Below, in pieces: positions 46,759-55,464 of a stretch of DNA of 64,000 nucleotides (position 1 is the first letter of the stretch; each line of letters opens with the position of its first letter). Under the pieces are notes generated by a model, which was not told where the DNA came from, made no database searches, and saw only the letters and a list, made by a program, of their open reading frames with translations. A program made the position numbers and the translations under genes. The stretch is from Sulfitobacter mediterraneus (lineage in GTDB: Bacteria > Pseudomonadota > Alphaproteobacteria > Rhodobacterales > Rhodobacteraceae), in assembly GCF_016801775.1 (NCBI RefSeq), contig NZ_CP069004.1, positions 1,798,001-1,862,000 on the forward strand. The letters run 5' to 3'.

Positions 46759-48638
46759 CCCAGCCACCCTGCCCCCCCAATGCCATGCCGCCCGCCGCGC
46801 CACTGGATATGGACGCGCAGGATTTTAGCCATGCACCCGCCCGCCGCGCCGAGGCACCCGCTGGCAACAGACGTTGGCGCTTGGCTGTGTTTGGCCCTGC
46901 CTGTGTGGGGACACTGGCACTGATGCTTGGCATCTATGGATGGCTGTCCAGCGGCGGCATGACCGGGCTGGAATGGGCCTTGCTGATGATGATCGGACTG
47001 ACCTTTGTCTGGGTCACGCTGTCGGTCAGCACCGTCGGCGTGGCGATCTCGGCCTTGCTGGCGCGGCAGGCGGCAGAAACAAGAAGCCCCGCCGCGATCA
47101 CACCCATGGATGTCGCCCTGTTGGTCCCGATCTACAACGAAGTTCCTTGGGATGTTTTTGGCAATGCCGCCGCCATGCTGGACGATCTGGCCGCCCGCAA
47201 AGGACCGCACAGCTATAGCCTGTTCATCCTGTCCGACACGCGGAACGAAACCATCGCTGCGCAGGAGCGGCAGGCATTTGAACGGTTGCGGGCCACCGCG
47301 CCGAAACAGATACCCGTCTATTACCGCCGCCGCGCCGCCAACACGGACAAGAAGGTCGGCAATCTGGTCAACTGGATCACAGGCTGGGGTGCCGCCTATG
47401 AAGGGATGCTTGTGCTAGACGCCGACAGCCTGATGACAGGCCGAGCGATCGAACGGCTGGCCTCTGAACTGGCGAATGATCCTGAGGCCGGTCTGATCCA
47501 GAGCTTTCCGATGCTGATTGGGGCCAACACCCTCTTTGCCCGCGTACAACAGTTTTCCAACATCGCCTATGGCTGGCTTCTGGCCGAGGGGCTGGCGCTT
47601 TGGTCACGTAACGAGGGCAACTATTGGGGCCATAACGCGATTATCCGCACCCGTGCCTTTGCCCAAAGCGCGGGCCTGCCGCACCTGCGCGGGCGGAAAG
47701 GGCGCAGTGATCTGATCCTCAGCCATGATTTTGTCGAAGCCGGCCTGCTGCGCCGCGCCGGATGGCGTGTGCGGTTCCTGCCCCGCGTCACCGGCAGCTT
47801 TGAAGAAACCCCCGGCACGTTGATCGACTATGTTCTGCGCGACCGCCGTTGGTGCCGGGGCAACCTGCAGCATCTGCGACTCCTGCGCACGGCAGGTCTG
47901 CATCCGGTATCGCGGTTTCACCTGCTGCATGGCGCGGTGAGCTATCTTCTGTCGCCTGCATGGTTTGTGCTGCTGGTGGTCTGGGCTTTGTTGGGCAAAG
48001 ACGCGGAAACAAATGTGATCCGTTATTTCAACGAAGCCAATCCGCTGTTCCCGGACTGGCCCCCCGCCATGAGCCATATCGACAGTGCCGTGTTTCTGGT
48101 GATCATGTACGCGATGTTGCTGGCACCGAAACTGGCCGGTGCCGCGATCATCGCCGCCACACCGACCGCGACACGCAGTTTTGGCGGGCGGCGCCCCTTC
48201 CTGATCTCCGTCTTGACCGAAATTGCGTTTTCTGTCGCCTATGCGCCGGTCCTGATGATCCAGCAGACCAAAGCCGTGCTGCGGGCCACATTCACCCGAT
48301 CCGAACCATGGGCCCCGCAACAGCGCAGCGCCCAAAGCTATCCGATCACCACGTTGATCAAATTCCACTGGATCGAAACCCTGCTCGGGTTGGTGCTGCT
48401 CGCGGGGTTGCTGGCCGGTCTGATATCGTTCTGGCTGGTGCCGATTGTGTTCAGCCTTGTCGCTGCGGTGCCGCTGTCGGCACTCTCCGCGCTGGATGTC
48501 TCGCGACTTGGCCTGAAAGGGCTGCGCATGGACAGCCCCAATTCCCTGCGTGAGCCGGCCATTGTGCGCCGCGCCCGCGCCGCAAGATCCCAAATGAAAG
48601 GTCAGATTCTGGCCGCAGATCATATCGCGGCAGAATGA
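46755..48638 (+). CDS. opgH: OpgH, glucan biosynthesis glucosyltransferase
   Basis: 627 residues from the ATG at 46755, overlapping the opgG stop. It is a membrane-bound family 2 glycosyltransferase: two N-terminal helices, a cytoplasmic domain with LLVPIYNEVPWDVFGNAAAM, VLDADSLMTG and the acceptor motif RRWCRGNLQH, then several helices. It polymerises beta-1,2-glucan from UDP-glucose and passes it to the periplasm. Its TGA abuts the rhodanese stop on the other strand (TGATCA). Confidence 0.95.
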   Translation: MTQPPCPPNAMPPAAPLDMDAQDFSHAPARRAEAPAGNRRWRLAVFGPACVGTLALMLGIYGWLSSGGMTGLEWALLMMIGLTFVWVTLSVSTVGVAISALLARQAAETRSPAAITPMDVALLVPIYNEVPWDVFGNAAAMLDDLAARKGPHSYSLFILSDTRNETIAAQERQAFERLRATAPKQIPVYYRRRAANTDKKVGNLVNWITGWGAAYEGMLVLDADSLMTGRAIERLASELANDPEAGLIQSFPMLIGANTLFARVQQFSNIAYGWLLAEGLALWSRNEGNYWGHNAIIRTRAFAQSAGLPHLRGRKGRSDLILSHDFVEAGLLRRAGWRVRFLPRVTGSFEETPGTLIDYVLRDRRWCRGNLQHLRLLRTAGLHPVSRFHLLHGAVSYLLSPAWFVLLVVWALLGKDAETNVIRYFNEANPLFPDWPPAMSHIDSAVFLVIMYAMLLAPKLAGAAIIAATPTATRSFGGRRPFLISVLTEIAFSVAYAPVLMIQQTKAVLRATFTRSEPWAPQQRSAQSYPITTLIKFHWIETLLGLVLLAGLLAGLISFWLVPIVFSLVAAVPLSALSALDVSRLGLKGLRMDSPNSLREPAIVRRARAARSQMKGQILAADHIAAE

Positions 48639-49133
48639 TCAGGGCTGGCGTACCGGCAATCCGCGACTGATCCACCCCGGCCCGGCGCCGGATCCAACCA
48701 TACCTTCCGGCACATCCAGAACCTGTTCAAAGCCCGCCTCCCGCAACGCCCTGGCCAGTCGCGCCGACCGCACGCCTCGGGCGCAGATCAAGGCCACGGG
48801 TTGTGCCCTGTCGCCGTTCAAGGCCTCAAGCAGAGCAACAGCAAAGTCATCCCGCCGCATGTCGATAGGCACCGCCGGTTGCGCGATGCCCGTCGCCGCC
48901 CATTCCTCGGGCCTGCGAATGTCAATAAGCGTGATCTTCCCGGCATCGGCCTGCGCCAATGCATCCGGGGCGGACAGGTCGGCGCTGCCAACCTCCGCCC
49001 CGATATTGTAGTACCTCGCGACCCAAAAGACGCTCAGCGTGACCCCCGCCACAGATCCCAGCATGAACCCCCGACGCGGAAACCGCTTTTTGGGCGGAGG
49101 GTCAAACGATGGATCGCGCCGGGGTCTGCGCAT
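48639..49133 (-). CDS. Rhodanese-domain protein with N-terminal membrane anchor
   Basis: 164 residues. One membrane helix (about residues 22-40: FMLGSVAGVTLSVFWVARYY) follows a basic N terminus, so the domain probably faces the periplasm. The rhodanese fold has LIDIRRPEEW and the active-site Cys in LICARGVRSARLA. It may move sulfur or act as a redox partner; the substrate is unknown. Its start overlaps the YHS gene stop (ATGA). Confidence 0.88.
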   Translation of the reverse strand: MRRPRRDPSFDPPPKKRFPRRGFMLGSVAGVTLSVFWVARYYNIGAEVGSADLSAPDALAQADAGKITLIDIRRPEEWAATGIAQPAVPIDMRRDDFAVALLEALNGDRAQPVALICARGVRSARLARALREAGFEQVLDVPEGMVGSGAGPGWISRGLPVRQP

Positions 49134-49657
49134 CAGTTCACAGGCGCGGCGCTGGTGAACTTGGGAATGGCCCGATCAGATGCAGGCGCAGGTTCGATGC
49201 TGGTCCAGTTGCCTTCGGCCAGATCGATGTTACCTGGAATGTCCTCTTCCCAAAAACCAACGACGTTCTTGGTGATGTTCAGGTACAGCTTGTCATCCAC
49301 AATCCGCCACAGGGTCGGGTTGCCCGGAACCTTGCCGCCTTTGGACACGCCATAGGCGCAATGGCCGTCATACTGCGGTGCATATTTGGCCGGATCGGCC
49401 AGAAACGCGGTCTTGTTGGCCTCGCTGGAAAAGGCAAATTTTGCCCCGTTGTATTCAGCAGTGATATCCTTGTCCCCGGCAACGGGCGCGGGCTGGCTTT
49501 GACCAATGGGGTTTTGAGGCAGATCGAAATAGGCAACCACGTCATAGCCTGAAGCGGCAAAACCGGTGCCGTCGATATATTGATCTCCTGCAAAAGCTTG
49601 CGAGGCAAAGGTCAGGGCTGTGGCAGCGGCGGCGATGGAGAGGGTAAAGCGGTTCAC
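49133..49657 (-). CDS. Exported YHS-domain protein
   Basis: 174 residues with a Sec signal peptide (cleavage after about residue 23, QAFA-GD). The YHS domain is seen as SGYDVVAYFD, then TAEYNGAKFAFSSEANKTAFLADPAKYAPQYDGHCAYGVS in outline, a fold linked to heavy-metal binding. It is coupled to the rhodanese gene, which suggests a shared periplasmic sulfur or metal function. Confidence 0.9.
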   Translation of the reverse strand: MNRFTLSIAAAATALTFASQAFAGDQYIDGTGFAASGYDVVAYFDLPQNPIGQSQPAPVAGDKDITAEYNGAKFAFSSEANKTAFLADPAKYAPQYDGHCAYGVSKGGKVPGNPTLWRIVDDKLYLNITKNVVGFWEEDIPGNIDLAEGNWTSIEPAPASDRAIPKFTSAAPVN

Positions 49658-49785
49658 GTTTCAATTCCTTTATGAGGCTTCGGTAAAGCCAACCTAGGAG
49701 CCCGCCCCTGCATTCACATCCCACGAAGCTGTGACCTCGCGCCGATGTGACGGGGCGGTGAATTTCCGCAGGATAACAGAGAGGT

Positions 49786-50568
49786 TTATTTCAAAATAGG
49801 GGGTTTGGAGGGGTCACTGCCCGGTGGCATGCGCGGCGTATGTTGCAATCCCTCGCCCTGCGGCAAGTCAAAGCGCAGCCCAACTCTGGCCAGTTTTTCG
49901 ACCGTCGGATCATTAGGCGCAAAAAAGCCCACATCCATGGCCCCTGCTTCGATCCCGGAAAACGTCAGCGCCTCAGAGGCGGCCCGCACCAGCGCATCCT
50001 GCGCCCGCGGGATCGCCCCGACAAAAGCCAGCAAATGACCGCGCCCACCGCCCGCATAATCCACCGCCACCAAAAATGCGCCCGCCGCCATACCCGTGGC
50101 CGTCGCCAATTTGGCGTCAATTGCGGCGATCAATGTCTCGGGTAAGCCCTTGGGCGGCAGCAAAGCCTCGATCTTGGCCTCCACCTCACCCGCCTCATGG
50201 GCCAGGGTATCACGCAGCCATTCCATTGCACCGGCGGGCAGCAGGATTTCTGATGGTGCCACACCGATGTTCACGGCCATGCCCAAGGGCTGTCCCTCCA
50301 GCATTCCGGCAATCGCCCGTCCTGACAGTGCCACATAGGGCGCCGCCTCGCCCACATAGGCAGCCAGACGCGCCGCGCGGTCGAACACCACAACATAGGC
50401 ATCGTCCAGCAAGATCGGATTGATCTGGTCGCCCTCCGGCTCTGCCTCAAGCAGCATGAAAAGCTCGACATCTGCGATCCGCTCGTAAAACCGCAGGCGC
50501 GCCGTGTCGTCATCGGGCGCGGCGGTCATCGCGGCATGTGCCTCGTCCAGCGGGGTCAGATCAGTCAT
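49786..50568 (-). CDS. SseB family protein
   Basis: 260 residues, soluble, no signal peptide. The N-terminal SseB domain is recognisable (ADVELFMLLEAEP, then LDDAYVVVFDRAARLAAYVG and YVALSGRAIAGML), followed by an SseB-like C-terminal part ending in a proline-rich tail. The role of the chromosomal family outside Salmonella secretion is unknown. Its start lies 8 nt inside the upstream UDG-family gene, so they are coupled. Confidence 0.82.
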   Translation of the reverse strand: MTDLTPLDEAHAAMTAAPDDDTARLRFYERIADVELFMLLEAEPEGDQINPILLDDAYVVVFDRAARLAAYVGEAAPYVALSGRAIAGMLEGQPLGMAVNIGVAPSEILLPAGAMEWLRDTLAHEAGEVEAKIEALLPPKGLPETLIAAIDAKLATATGMAAGAFLVAVDYAGGGRGHLLAFVGAIPRAQDALVRAASEALTFSGIEAGAMDVGFFAPNDPTVEKLARVGLRFDLPQGEGLQHTPRMPPGSDPSKPPILK

Positions 50569-51148
50569 GGAGCACCTCGGTCACAGCGGCCCGCAGTCGC
50601 GGCACCACTTCTGCCTCGAACCACGGATTTTTCTTCAGCCAACCGGTATTGCGCCAGGACGGGTGAGGCAAGGCAAAGACGCCTTTTGGATGATCCCGCC
50701 ACCCCGCGACGGATAGGCGCACCGATTGATGGTCCGGCAGATGATATTTCATTGCATAGCCACCAATCAGAACTGTAAGCCGGATATCCGGCAACAGGTT
50801 CAGTGCCTCTGCCCGCCACGTCCTGGCGCAGATCGGTGGCGGCGGCAGGTCGCTGCCGCTGGCATTATAGCCGGGAAAACAAAACGCCATCGGCAAGATC
50901 GCCAGCTTGGATTGGTCATAGAAGGTGTCTTCATCCAGCCCCATCCAGTCGCGCAATCGGGTGCCGGAGGCATCCCAGAACGGCTTGCCGCTTTCATGGA
51001 CACGCAGGCCGGGCGCCTGCCCCGCGATCAAGATCTTGGCCTCCGGCGCGAACCAGACCACCGGACGCGGCTGATGGCCCGTCGCCGTGGCGGCAAAGCG
51101 ATCTGCACAGAGAGTACAACGGCGCAGGGGATCACGGATGTCTGTCAT
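50561..51148 (-). CDS. Uracil-DNA glycosylase superfamily protein
   Basis: 195 residues. The active-site segment GQAPGLRVHESGKPFWDASG and the later loop LPHPSWRN match the COG1573 branch of uracil-DNA glycosylases. Cys11 and Cys14 (RRCTLC) near the N terminus recall the iron-sulfur families, but a full four-cysteine set is not clear. It probably removes uracil or a related base from DNA. It is divergent from the arsR-arsP pair and coupled to the sseB-like gene. Confidence 0.85.
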   Translation of the reverse strand: MTDIRDPLRRCTLCADRFAATATGHQPRPVVWFAPEAKILIAGQAPGLRVHESGKPFWDASGTRLRDWMGLDEDTFYDQSKLAILPMAFCFPGYNASGSDLPPPPICARTWRAEALNLLPDIRLTVLIGGYAMKYHLPDHQSVRLSVAGWRDHPKGVFALPHPSWRNTGWLKKNPWFEAEVVPRLRAAVTEVLHD

Positions 51149-51207
51149 GGGCGCAGGATAGCCGATGCCACTGCCGCGCCAAGGCGAAACAGTGAGAAGA
51201 CGCGTTC

Positions 51208-51227
51208 ATTTCGAAGATTATCGAAAT
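51208..51227. promoter_or_regulatory. Inverted repeat upstream of arsR, distal operator
   Basis: ATTTCGA and TCGAAAT arms separated by AGATTA, 41 nt before the arsR start. Together with the second palindrome at 51254-51269 it fits a pair of ArsR-family operators in the divergent UDG-arsR gap. Autoregulation is inferred. Confidence 0.55.
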
Positions 51228-51253
51228 AAAGCTTGCGTCGCCTCTTCATTTCT

Positions 51254-51269
51254 ATATTTCTAGAAATAT
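51254..51269. promoter_or_regulatory. 16-bp palindrome overlapping the arsR start codon
   Basis: ATATTTCTAGAAATAT is a perfect palindrome whose last two bases are the A and T of the arsR ATG (51268-51270). A repressor bound here would block either the promoter or the start of the transcript. No ribosome binding site is visible in the palindrome, so the mRNA may be leaderless or the real start may lie downstream. Confidence 0.55.
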
Positions 51270-51612
51270 GAAAATTGATTCTCCACAAACCCCGCCCCTC
51301 ACTCTGGCCGCTGCCAGCTTTGCCGCGCTTGGCTCCGAGCAGCGCCTGATGGTCCTGCGCACCTTGGTTCGGGCTGGTCCTGACGGGCTCAGCATCGGAC
51401 TGCTCGGGGATCGCACCGGCGTGACCGGATCGACCCTGACACATCATCTCAAGCTGTTGGCTGCCGCTGGCCTTGTCAAACAGGAACGGCAGGGCCGCAG
51501 CACCATCTGCGCCGCGGTTGCCTATGAAGAGGTGCAGGCGCTGTCCCATTTCCTGCTGACCGAATGCTGCGCGGATGCGGGCAGCCCCTGTGAGGAACAC
51601 AATCATGGCTGA
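51268..51612 (+). CDS. arsR: ArsR-family metalloregulator
   Basis: 114 residues. Winged helix-turn-helix of the SmtB/ArsR type: FAALGSEQRLMVLRTLVRAG, the recognition region GVTGSTLTHHLKLLAAAGLV and the wing QERQGRSTICAAV. Cysteines in the C-terminal tail (TECCADAGSPCEEHNHG) are a likely metal or arsenite sensor. It should repress itself and the adjacent permease until the inducer binds. Its stop overlaps the arsP start. Confidence 0.9.
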   Translation: MKIDSPQTPPLTLAAASFAALGSEQRLMVLRTLVRAGPDGLSIGLLGDRTGVTGSTLTHHLKLLAAAGLVKQERQGRSTICAAVAYEEVQALSHFLLTECCADAGSPCEEHNHG

Positions 51613-52630
51613 CACAACCCAAACCCAATCTCCGATGAGCCGCCTGAAAATTGGCGCATGGGGGGTAACCGCCCTGATGCTGGCGCTTGTCGCATTGCTT
51701 GACTGGCCGCAGTTCATCCCGACGGTGACATTCGCCGCCAAGGCCTTGTCTGGCACCGCCCCCTTTATTCTTTTTGCTGTATTTGCAGTGGCTTACCTCA
51801 AAGCCAGCGGGGCGGAAAACCTGCTCGCCCGCGCGTTCGAAGGCAACCCGGCGCGGATGATCGTGATGGCGGCCCTGCTGGGCGGGTTGTCACCCTTTTG
51901 TTCCTGCGAGGTCATCCCCTTTATCGCCGCTTTGCTGGCCGTAGGTGCGCCTTTGGGTGCGGTCATGGCCTTTTGGCTGGCCTCCCCGCTGATGGATCCG
52001 GCAATGTTCGCCATCACCTCTGGCACCTTGGGATTTGATTTTGCACTGGCCAAAACCATCGCTGCCGTTGGCATCGGGATGCTGGGCGGTTTTGGCGTCA
52101 TGCTGGCCGCGAACACCCCGCTTTTTGCTGATCCGCTGAAGGAACGCCCCAGTGTTGGAGGCTGCTGCGGCGTACAAAAACCGTTCTCCGGCCAAACCGT
52201 TTGGAAGTTCTGGCCTGAGCCGGACCGCCGCGCGGTGTTTTCCGAAACCGCCCGCGAGAATGCGCTGTTTCTCTTCAAATGGCTGACCCTTGCCTATGTG
52301 ATCGAGGCATTGATGCTGCACTATATCCCGGCCGAGATGATCGCATCCGTCTTGGGCGGTGAGGGGTTGATGCCGATCCTGCTTGGCGCATTGGTGGGCG
52401 CACCGGCCTATCTCAACGGTTATGCCGCTGTGCCGCTGGTGGACGCCCTTCTGGCCCAAGGCATGACCCAGGGCGCGGCAATGTCCTTTGTCATCGCGGG
52501 CGGCGTCAGCTGTATCCCGGCGGCAATCGCGGTCTGGGCCTTGGTCAAACCACGGGTCTTTATGGCCTATCTCGGCTTTGCCCTGATCGGCGCGATGATC
52601 GCGGGTCTTGCTTGGCAAGCCGTCGCCTGA
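51605..52630 (+). CDS. arsP: ArsP-type permease (organoarsenical efflux, DUF318)
   Basis: 341 residues from the ATG at 51605, overlapping the arsR end by 8 nt. About eight or more membrane helices with the family motif LSPFCSCEVIPFIAALLAVGA and the second-half repeat GAPAYLNGYAAVPLVDALL. A cytoplasmic loop contains VGGCCGVQKP. ArsP permeases export trivalent organoarsenicals; some relatives handle other metals. Control by the adjacent ArsR is very likely. Confidence 0.88.
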   Translation: MADTTQTQSPMSRLKIGAWGVTALMLALVALLDWPQFIPTVTFAAKALSGTAPFILFAVFAVAYLKASGAENLLARAFEGNPARMIVMAALLGGLSPFCSCEVIPFIAALLAVGAPLGAVMAFWLASPLMDPAMFAITSGTLGFDFALAKTIAAVGIGMLGGFGVMLAANTPLFADPLKERPSVGGCCGVQKPFSGQTVWKFWPEPDRRAVFSETARENALFLFKWLTLAYVIEALMLHYIPAEMIASVLGGEGLMPILLGALVGAPAYLNGYAAVPLVDALLAQGMTQGAAMSFVIAGGVSCIPAAIAVWALVKPRVFMAYLGFALIGAMIAGLAWQAVA

Positions 52631-52645
52631 GCCACTGATGGCCTT

Positions 52646-52682
52646 GCCCCCTGCAGCCTGCTCAGGCAGTGCTGCGGGGGGC
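52646..52682 (+). terminator. Terminator of arsR-arsP
   Basis: GCCCCCTGCAGC pairs with GCTGCGGGGGGC (one T-G wobble) around a 13-nt loop, followed by TCGATTTTTG, 16 nt after the arsP stop. The remaining 240 or so bases to kpsT hold no gene that I support and should contain the capsule operon promoter. Confidence 0.75.
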
Positions 52683-52919
52683 TCGATTTTTGAACAGTAG
52701 ATCCGGTTTTCGGCCCGTGGGAGGCATATTCTCACCCACTTTCCGCACCGAATTGGTGCCACACCTCCACAATTGCGCGGTAAAGCACGCCAAAGGCTTC
52801 CGATCATTGTACTTTTCCAAGAAAATGGGACATAGTGCAGAAAAACGCGGTAAATAGGCCTTTAAGACACCTCTGCTAAGGAGGGACAGGCCCAATAACA
52901 GGCGGCACCGGAGCAGGGC

Positions 52920-53579
52920 ATGCTGGAGTTTGAGAATGTATCCAAGTCCTTTTGGACGGGATCGCAGCACAAGGTCATTCTTGACCATGTGTCTTTTCGC
53001 GTGGACCTGGGCAATTCTCTGGGAATCCTCGCCCCCAACGGCACTGGTAAATCGACACTTATCAATATGATGGCCGGTTTGGAGAAACCCGATGAGGGTG
53101 AAATCCGCCGTGGTTGCAACATCTCCTTTCCGCTGGGGTTCATGGGCGGTGTTGTCGGCAAGGTTTCCGCCATGGAAAACGCCCGATACATCGCGCGGCT
53201 TTATGGGCTCGACCCCGATTATGTCGAAAGCTTCTGCCGCTGGCTGTGTGGGTTGGGCGAATATTTTGACCAACCGCTGGGCACCTATTCCTCCGGCATG
53301 CGATCGCGGTTCACATTCTCGCTGATGCTGGCGCTGGATTTCGACATCTACCTGATCGACGAGGGCATGCCATCAACCACGGATATGGAGTTCAACCGCA
53401 AGGCCGGTGAAATCCTGCAGGAACGTCTGCGCACCACCACGATCATCATTGTCTCGCACCAAGCGCAGACCCTGGAAAAATTTGCCCGTTCGGCGGCCGT
53501 CCTGTTGGGCGGGAAACTTTATATGTTTGACACCTTGGAAGAAGCGAAACAGCTCTATGACTACGAAACCCAAGGCTAG
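52920..53579 (+). CDS. kpsT: Capsule polysaccharide export ABC ATPase (KpsT-like)
   Basis: 219 residues. Walker A LAPNGTGKST (residues 38-46), signature YSSGMRSR (123-130) and Walker B DIYLIDEG (142-149) with the H-loop VSHQ. The SSGMRSR signature is typical of polysaccharide exporters (KpsT/CtrD/Wzt). It powers export of capsule across the inner membrane with a KpsM permease, which is not in this window. Its 3' end overlaps the next gene by 23 nt. Confidence 0.93.
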   Translation: MLEFENVSKSFWTGSQHKVILDHVSFRVDLGNSLGILAPNGTGKSTLINMMAGLEKPDEGEIRRGCNISFPLGFMGGVVGKVSAMENARYIARLYGLDPDYVESFCRWLCGLGEYFDQPLGTYSSGMRSRFTFSLMLALDFDIYLIDEGMPSTTDMEFNRKAGEILQERLRTTTIIIVSHQAQTLEKFARSAAVLLGGKLYMFDTLEEAKQLYDYETQG

Positions 53580-55464
53580 AAAATTCCGCATCAAGCGGAG
53601 CGCCTCACCCACGCACAGCCAGCCTGCCGATACGCCGGAGCATGTGCAGCGCGCGCAAGCCAAGGAGCAATACGGCGAGCCGCCCGTTGCATTGCAACGC
53701 CGCGCCGCCGCGCATGCAGCCCCCCGCGCCGTGCCGCCGCCCGAAGCGGCGCATCACGAACCGCCACGCCAGGCCGCCCCCCGTCGCGACGCGCCGCAAG
53801 CCGCACCGCCACGGCAGCAACCTGCCCCCACACCGGCGCCCCCCCCGCAGCCACAGCGTAGGCCAGCGGGCGATCATGCTCAAACTCATGCGCCAGAGCA
53901 AACCCGCCATGCCCCTCGGCCAGAGGCCACGCCGACACCGCCACAACAGGACGCGGTGCCCAGCCAGCCACCGGGCGGCGAGACAGATATCGATGCGATC
54001 CGGCGTGAAGGCCTCACGGGACGGCAGTTGCGCATGGCCCGCCGGGTGGCCCAAAAACACGGGCTGGCCCCAACATCCGATTTTGACGCGGTGCGCCTGC
54101 TGCGGGAACAAGGCATCGACCCGTTCCAACGCTCCAACATGCTGGAACTGGTTGTGCCAAACAACGATGGACAGCCCCCCGCCAACCCGGCAGGTGCGCC
54201 CAAGCCACCTGCCAACACCCCGCAGCCCAATGCCAAGGGCGGGCGCATTCAATTGCCGCAAACCACGCCAGTTGGCGGCAACACTCTGCCCTCCACCGAA
54301 CAGCTCTCTCCGGCAGAGCGGCGCGAACATGAAATCTCGCAAATTCAACGGGACATTACCCTGCGCCGTCGTCGCAAGCTGGCCCTGTTGCTGGCCCGGC
54401 TCTCCGCCTTTGTATTGCTGCCTACGCTGATTGCGGGGATCTATTTCTACAAGATCGCCTCGCCGATGTATGCCACCAACAGCCAGTTCCTGATCATCCA
54501 AAGTGAGGGCGGCGGCGGTGCCAGCCCCTTTGGCGGCATTCTGCCCACGCAATTTGCCAACAGCGCCGACAGCATCGCAACGCAGGCCTACCTGCAATCC
54601 AAGGATGCGATGCTCAAGCTGGACGAAGACACAGGATTCAAGGCACATTTTTCAGATCCCTCGATCGACGTTGTGCAACGGCTCAAAGAAAACCCGACCA
54701 ACGAAGAGGCCTATAAAGTCTATAAAAAGAACGTCAAAATCGGCTATGACCCTACTGAGGGCGTGATCCGCATGGAAGTGATCGCTGCCGATCCTCAGGT
54801 CTCTGCCGCCTTTTCCGAAAGCCTGCTGGAATACGCCGAAGACCGCGTCAACGAACTGTCCAAGCAAAAGCGTGAAGACGGGATGCGCGACGCGTTGGCC
54901 GGCTTCGAAACCGCGCAGAAGAACCGCCGCGACACGCAGGAGGCATTGATCCGTCTGCAAATTGAGAACGGCGTTGATCCCGAGGCCGAGATCGTCGCGA
55001 TCCGCGCCCAGATCACCACCTACGAGGGGCTGTTGATCGAAAAGGAACTGGCCTTGTCGGCCCTTCTGGACAACCCGCGCCCCAACAAGGCCAAGGTGGA
55101 TGGCGCGCGCAGCGATGTGCGCCGCCTCAAGGAACAGCTTGCCAAATTGAATGTGAAAATGAACTCCGCCACCGAAGGTGAGAATTCCTTGGCCAAGCAG
55201 GCGGTGACCATGCAATTGGCCAAGGCCGATCTTGCCGCCGCAGACATGGTGCTGCAATCGGCACAAACCGCGATGGAGCAAGCCCGGACAGAGGCCAACC
55301 GCCAGGTCCGCTATCTGACCGTCGCCGTGCAGCCCGTCGCCCCGCAAGAGCCGACATATCCCCGCCGATTCGAGAACACGATCTTGGCTTTCCTGATCTT
55401 TGCAGGCATCTACCTGATGTTGTCCCTGACAGCCTCCATTCTCAGAGAACAGGTAACCTCATGA
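53557..55464 (+). CDS. kpsE: KpsE-like capsule export protein with long Pro/Ala-rich N terminus
   Basis: 635 residues from the ATG at 53557; the earlier GTG at 53407 lies within kpsT and is out of character. Residues of about 28-145 and 205-232 are very rich in Pro, Ala, Gln, Arg and His and are probably disordered. A conserved helical patch (GLTGRQLRMARRVAQKHGL) lies between them. A membrane helix at about 275-297, a periplasmic domain with a long coiled coil (about 420-590) and a last helix at about 607-629 give the polysaccharide co-polymerase/KpsE layout. It should link inner-membrane export with the outer-membrane channel. It is co-translated with kpsT and kdsA. Confidence 0.88.
   Translation: MTTKPKARKFRIKRSASPTHSQPADTPEHVQRAQAKEQYGEPPVALQRRAAAHAAPRAVPPPEAAHHEPPRQAAPRRDAPQAAPPRQQPAPTPAPPPQPQRRPAGDHAQTHAPEQTRHAPRPEATPTPPQQDAVPSQPPGGETDIDAIRREGLTGRQLRMARRVAQKHGLAPTSDFDAVRLLREQGIDPFQRSNMLELVVPNNDGQPPANPAGAPKPPANTPQPNAKGGRIQLPQTTPVGGNTLPSTEQLSPAERREHEISQIQRDITLRRRRKLALLLARLSAFVLLPTLIAGIYFYKIASPMYATNSQFLIIQSEGGGGASPFGGILPTQFANSADSIATQAYLQSKDAMLKLDEDTGFKAHFSDPSIDVVQRLKENPTNEEAYKVYKKNVKIGYDPTEGVIRMEVIAADPQVSAAFSESLLEYAEDRVNELSKQKREDGMRDALAGFETAQKNRRDTQEALIRLQIENGVDPEAEIVAIRAQITTYEGLLIEKELALSALLDNPRPNKAKVDGARSDVRRLKEQLAKLNVKMNSATEGENSLAKQAVTMQLAKADLAAADMVLQSAQTAMEQARTEANRQVRYLTVAVQPVAPQEPTYPRRFENTILAFLIFAGIYLMLSLTASILREQVTS

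Noticed and set aside
52669..52857. 62-codon plus-strand frame between arsP and kpsT
   Set aside because: It begins inside the arsP terminator hairpin, has no ribosome binding site and no similarity.
53640..54000. Proline/alanine-rich repeat tract considered as a tandem repeat or CRISPR-like array
   Set aside because: Repeats are imperfect, in frame with the kpsE-like gene and without spacers; it is a disordered coding segment.
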